Of a stretch of 64,000 nt of DNA, positions 60,078 to 64,000 are shown in pieces. Origin of the DNA: Zooshikella harenae (GTDB lineage: Bacteria > Pseudomonadota > Gammaproteobacteria > Pseudomonadales > Zooshikellaceae). Position 1 is the first letter of the stretch, and each line of letters opens with the position of its first letter. The notes under the pieces were generated by a model that saw only the letters and a program-made list of their open reading frames with translations, searched no databases and was not told the DNA's origin. The stretch spans positions 146,103 through 210,102 of the forward strand of contig NZ_JAGSOY010000002.1 of NCBI RefSeq assembly GCF_018837975.1, in the 5' to 3' direction. A program made the translations under genes and the position numbers.

Positions 60078-61148
60078 CTACTTATACAAATTTGTGGCTT
60101 CGCGATAAGACACCATTCGCTGTTGGTCTTCGTCCCACAAAGAAGACTTAAAACAATCGTAAATTTCTCCTAGAGCTAAAGTAGTCACAATGGGAGACTG
60201 AAGTTCAGGTATTGCAGCCATCACCTCAGGTAACCGGTAGAAGGGGATGCGCACATTGAGGTGGTGGATGTGGTGGTAGCCGATATTACCTGTAAACCAT
60301 TGCATAACTTTGTTCAAATGCATATAGCTTGAAGATTCGAGGGCTGCGCGATAGTAAGTCCATGCTTCAGGGGTGATGATAACCATTCGTTTAAAACTGT
60401 GTTGTGCAAAAAAAAGATAAGAACCAAATGCACAGTTAATACTCATGGGAAGGAGTACAACAAAAAAAGCTATATTTGCACCAGCAAAATACCATAGAGA
60501 CCAGATTAAAGTACTGTGCAATATTATAGATAGAAGTGAGTCTAAGTGTTTGGAGGGATTTTTAAGAAAGGGGAGTAAGCAGATGCTTATGGCGAATATC
60601 GTCAAATAGCCAAATAAAATAGTGAGGGGATGACGTTGTAAGCGGTAATAAAAACGCTGCCATTTTGACATAGAAAGCCACATTTTGGTTGTCATTATAG
60701 GAAAGGTACCAGTACCGAATACATCTAGTTTTCCTACATGACCGTGGTGGTAGTTATGGCTTTCTCGCCAGGATCTTGTTGGTACTAGAATCAGCAAGCC
60801 ATATAGCCAGAAAAACCAGCTAGCTACTTGAGAATCCCTAAGGATTGCACCATGCATGTAGTCGTGAAAAGTAATAAATGCTCGTACCATAAACATCGAG
60901 CTGAGTAACGAGAAAACAAGTTGTAACCATGGCCAGGGAGAAAAACCTGCAGCAATGAGTGACATAAACAGCAGTGCGAATATAGTTGTCACTAGGCGCC
61001 AGCTTTTACGACGTGATTCTTGAGCAAAAGGAATAGTGGCATTTAACAGCTCTTTATCTACACGTATACCAGCACTGTGTATTGGAGATGTGGAGTTGAA
61101 CTCGTTGGTTTTTTCTGGCTGATGAAGTATTTTTTTTTGATTGTTCAT
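60078..61148 (-). CDS. Membrane fatty-acid desaturase
   Basis: A 356-residue membrane protein with the three His boxes of acyl-lipid desaturases: HDYMH (about residue 94), HNYHH (about 130) and HHIHH in GNIGYHHIHHLNVRIP (about 295). At least four hydrophobic segments surround them. This type introduces double bonds (often delta-12/omega-6) into membrane acyl chains, using di-iron and oxygen; the exact regioselectivity cannot be read from the sequence. It is divergent from the enzyme I-like gene across a long AT-rich gap. Repeat element C follows its 3' end. Confidence 0.9.
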   Translation of the reverse strand: MNNQKKILHQPEKTNEFNSTSPIHSAGIRVDKELLNATIPFAQESRRKSWRLVTTIFALLFMSLIAAGFSPWPWLQLVFSLLSSMFMVRAFITFHDYMHGAILRDSQVASWFFWLYGLLILVPTRSWRESHNYHHGHVGKLDVFGTGTFPIMTTKMWLSMSKWQRFYYRLQRHPLTILFGYLTIFAISICLLPFLKNPSKHLDSLLSIILHSTLIWSLWYFAGANIAFFVVLLPMSINCAFGSYLFFAQHSFKRMVIITPEAWTYYRAALESSSYMHLNKVMQWFTGNIGYHHIHHLNVRIPFYRLPEVMAAIPELQSPIVTTLALGEIYDCFKSSLWDEDQQRMVSYREATNLYK

Positions 61149-61792
61149 ATTTACAAACCAATATGAATCAGGACGTATTGAGTGTGTTATGTAATGAATT
61201 TGCCAAAGCTAACGGATTATAACTTAAACATCTGAGTCAGTTTAGTGTTAAGTCATTTTCTATAAGAGAAACATGCAAAAATAATATAAACTGGCTCAAT
61301 TTAGAAATCTAGCATTTATTATTACAGATTAATTATCTATATGTTACATAAAATCATGTTTATTTGTAATTTGTAAAGCCGATATTAATATTGTTTTTTT
61401 ACAGTATTCTATTTCAGGGATAGATTTTGTCTGGCCATAAAAAGAGTAATGCCATAATATTCTTAACTTTTTATTTTCTTTTTTAATATTGACTTTCTAA
61501 GTAATCAATATTGCACTAATCTTTCTATATGCCTTCCTATATTTAGTGTCTAATGAATGCTGACTAATCAATAAGATAAGTACATTTTGTAGAGTGCTTT
61601 TCTGGGGTATATTACAAATTCATTGATATTAATTTTCTATTTTTATAAGTGATAAATGACTCTTTTTTCTTATGCCAGAACAGTAGGTGAAAAATAAGCA
61701 TGGATTCATAATGAGTCACTTACAGACAAAGCTTGTCAAACTAAGAGTAGCGCAATAATAAAGATGAAGACTCAATTATTACCAAGGTTGCT
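61149..61792. other. Long divergent AT-rich intergenic region
   Basis: The 644 bases between the desaturase and the enzyme I-like gene must contain both promoters. I see no gene, repeat or strong operator. TTGTCA at 61733 with AATAAT at 61754 is a possible but poorly spaced (15 bases) promoter for the plus-strand gene. Confidence 0.5.
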
Positions 61793-63469
61793 ATGAAAGA
61801 CATAATCAATATTGATCAGCAAGAGAATATGCCAAAGCAGCCTTTGACTATTCAGGGAGCAGCTATTTCTCCTGGCTATGCTCAAGGCATTGTTCACCTT
61901 CAACGAAGTCTGTTGGGTCCAATTGATGTGCCCGTGAAGGGTGCTCAACTCAATGTTGAAGAGGAGTTTACTCGGCTTGATCAGGCAACTGCTCAAATTT
62001 CCAATGACTTAATAATATTAGCCACTCGCGTTGAAAAGGAAATTGATAAGCACTTAGCTGAAGTATTTGGAGTGCATAAGCAAATACTTGATGATCACTT
62101 GCTGAAAGAAGAGTTAAGAAGAGAAATTGTTGATAACCTTGTGACAGCAGGTAGTGCTGTTAAAAGCGTTTTTTTACGTTGGGAAAAGCGATTCTTATTA
62201 ATGGAATCGCGGATTGCGAGAGAGAAAGGTGATGACCTCCATGATGTTTCAATACGATTACGAAATGCGTTAGCAGGTATTACAACACACCCTTTAGAAC
62301 AAATCCCCGAAAATTGTATATTAGTTACACAACGACTGCTCCCATCTGATACGGTGTTTCTTAACAACCGCTCTACAGCAGCTGTGTTACTTGAGTATGG
62401 TGCAAAAGGGTCTCATGCTGCACTTTTTGCACGTCAGCTGGGAGTTCCTTGTATTTCTGAAATACCCAATATTTTGGAAAAGTTGACTAATGGCGATATG
62501 GCATTGGTGGATGGAACTTTAGGTGTGTTAATCGTAAATCCTAACCGTCCCATGATGATTTCCTTTCAAAAAACTGTCGATGAAAATGCTCTGTTGCTTC
62601 AAAAAGCTCAAAAACTTGCAGGATGCCCTGCTGTTACGCTTGATGGTATGCTGATTAGTGTCAATGCTAATGTTGGGTGTCATGAAGATACCAGCAAAGC
62701 TTTGAAAAACGGTGCTGATGGTATTGGTTTATATCGTATTGAGCAGTTTTATATTGGGCGCACATTGCCACCAACTTCAGATGAATTATTAGATGAAATG
62801 CGTCATACACTGAGTAGTATGAAAGGAAATTCAGTTTGTGTTCGATTACTCGATGTAGGTGCTGATAAGCCTTTACCGTTTGTTGGCTTTATGGCTGAAA
62901 CGAACCCTGCATTGGGGAGACGAGGTATTCGGCTTTTAAGGGAATATCCGGAGTTGTTGTATACACAAATAAAGGCGATTATCAGCTTGATGTCAGATTA
63001 TGAAGTTCAGATTCTTGTACCAATGGTGGCATTGCCTGAGGACATACTGTTAGTAAAAAAAATGTTAAATACATTTTGCATTGAGCACAATATATCACCT
63101 TTACCTAAGTTGGGTGCCATGATTGAAACACCTGCTGCTGCACTGTCTGCAAGCACTATTGCTCCTCATGTTGACTTCATGAGTTTTGGCTCTAATGATT
63201 TAACCCAGTATGCTTTTGCGGCAGATAGAGAAAATGCTTCAGTTGAAACCTATTACAATGATGATTCTGCGGTGATATTCCGTATGATGGAGATTGTGCA
63301 CAGTGATGTACCAGATATGCCATTGTCAATCTGTGGTGAATTGGCTGGTAGCAAAGAGCATATTCGTCGGTTGTTGCAGTGTGGTATTACTTCACTGAGT
63401 GTTGCAGCACCGTTAGTACCATTAATAAAGGAAACCATTCGAAAAACTAAGGTGGACCTCCCACGATAA
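61793..63469 (+). CDS. Enzyme I-like PEP-protein phosphotransferase, divergent
   Basis: A 558-residue protein with the enzyme I layout: an N-terminal helical HPr-binding and phospho-His domain (start ISPGYAQGIVHL; active-site His in EYGAKGSHAALFARQLG) and a C-terminal PEP-binding barrel (GIGLYRIEQFYIGR, LLDVGADKPLPF, NPALGRRGIRLLREYPELL, FGSNDLTQYAFAADREN, and the Cys in CGELAG). The motif usually read G-L-x-R-T-E is R-I-E here. There is no GAF domain, so it is not PtsP, and no HPr or EIIA gene adjoins it. It is probably an accessory enzyme I; its phospho-acceptor is unknown. AAGG lies 5 bases before the ATG. Confidence 0.85.
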   Translation: MKDIINIDQQENMPKQPLTIQGAAISPGYAQGIVHLQRSLLGPIDVPVKGAQLNVEEEFTRLDQATAQISNDLIILATRVEKEIDKHLAEVFGVHKQILDDHLLKEELRREIVDNLVTAGSAVKSVFLRWEKRFLLMESRIAREKGDDLHDVSIRLRNALAGITTHPLEQIPENCILVTQRLLPSDTVFLNNRSTAAVLLEYGAKGSHAALFARQLGVPCISEIPNILEKLTNGDMALVDGTLGVLIVNPNRPMMISFQKTVDENALLLQKAQKLAGCPAVTLDGMLISVNANVGCHEDTSKALKNGADGIGLYRIEQFYIGRTLPPTSDELLDEMRHTLSSMKGNSVCVRLLDVGADKPLPFVGFMAETNPALGRRGIRLLREYPELLYTQIKAIISLMSDYEVQILVPMVALPEDILLVKKMLNTFCIEHNISPLPKLGAMIETPAAALSASTIAPHVDFMSFGSNDLTQYAFAADRENASVETYYNDDSAVIFRMMEIVHSDVPDMPLSICGELAGSKEHIRRLLQCGITSLSVAAPLVPLIKETIRKTKVDLPR

Positions 63470-64000
63470 CACCTTTCGGCTATCATCTTAAGCTCTCAAA
63501 AGCCATTCCTAATACACAGCAACTATATCAAGGATTTGAACAAGGGTTTACCAAAATGAAAGTTCAAGTGTGTTGTACTGCAAGTGGGGTATTACTACCT
63601 TAGGTTTATACTGGGTTAGCAAGATATTGAAAGGCTTATGCTGGATCATAATGTCCTTGTTGTAAAATTTATAGTGATATATAAATGCGGATAAAATCGT
63701 TATAATTGCTGCAGACAATGACGGTCCCTTCCTTATAATGGGTTAATTTTTTTTGACAAAAAAATGTGTCGTCATCGTCACTTAATTTCCAGCTATTCAG
63801 CTTTACCACAATCAAAAAATCAAAATTTTGCTCGTTATTTGATCATGATCGGCTAAATCAAATGGCCAAAGACGAGATATAAAACACACGTTTTTACTAA
63901 CTACAATCATAACAAATTGACTGTTTATACATAAAAGCTACAGTTTTTCTAAATCAATATTATATGACGGCATACTTTGGTTATGTGCAACCCCTCCTTT
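63470..64000. other. Intergenic region at the right edge
   Basis: I see no gene in these 531 bases. There is a TATAAT at 63734 and a TTGACA at 63753, but neither has a partner at proper spacing. GACGATGACGAC-type partial palindromes occur near 63770 on the minus strand. Confidence 0.4.

Noticed and set aside
61222..61253. ACTTAA/TTAAGT inverted halves upstream of the desaturase as a fatty-acid regulator operator
   Set aside because: The half-sites are short and far apart and do not match FabR, FadR or DesT operators that I know.

Overview
The window reads as chromosomal DNA of an AT-rich gammaproteobacterium. Gene order from dapD to recX closely follows the Pseudomonas/Oceanospirillales arrangement (map-glnD side, rpsB-tsf-pyrH-frr-uppS-cdsA-dxr-rseP-bamA-skp-lpxD-fabZ-lpxA-lpxB-rnhB-dnaE-accA-tilS-pyrG-kdsA-eno-ftsB-ispD-ispF-truD-surE-pcm-nlpD-rpoS-fdxA-mutS-pncC-recA-recX). 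The low GC content points to a marine Oceanospirillales-type genome rather than a true pseudomonad; this placement is inference from synteny and composition.

Layout. 1-3.2 kb: the end of a periplasmic solute-binding protein, a CBS-pair protein and a secreted protein made of three tandem repeats. 3.2-8.25 kb, minus strand: map, glnD, an ArsC-like reductase and dapD (nitrogen sensing, lysine/peptidoglycan precursor). 8.4-23.2 kb, plus strand: translation factors, undecaprenyl-phosphate and CDP-diglyceride synthesis, MEP pathway, outer-membrane assembly and lipid A synthesis. 23.2-24.1 kb: an inserted minus-strand solute-binding protein. 24.3-41.7 kb: replication, fatty-acid and central metabolism, MEP enzymes, cell division, surE-pcm, a DUF368 (PopT-type) transporter, nlpD and rpoS. 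41.8-47.7 kb: fdxA and mutS (minus), then pncC, recA with a LexA box, and recX.

Right after recX the character changes: from about 47.7 kb the DNA becomes accessory, more AT-rich and looser in gene spacing. It holds a small secreted protein, three tandem Tat-exported multicopper oxidases, a secreted metzincin protease, a TPR gene, three GNAT acetyltransferases, a small unknown gene, a fatty-acid desaturase and an enzyme I-like PEP phosphotransferase.

Main points of interest. (1) The middle multicopper oxidase has lost every type 1 copper ligand and half of the type 3 ligands, while keeping frame, length, Tat signal and both type 2 histidines: a pseudoenzyme between two intact sisters. (2) A roughly 295-bp MITE-like element with CAGGGCAA terminal inverted repeats is present in two facing copies bracketing the TPR/acetyltransferase island, with a third diverged copy after recX. 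(3) UppS has Val in place of the family's catalytic-site Glu (E. coli Glu198). (4) The three-repeat secreted protein at 1.5-2.7 kb has no recognised enzymatic domain and resembles arrays of protease propeptide-type domains.
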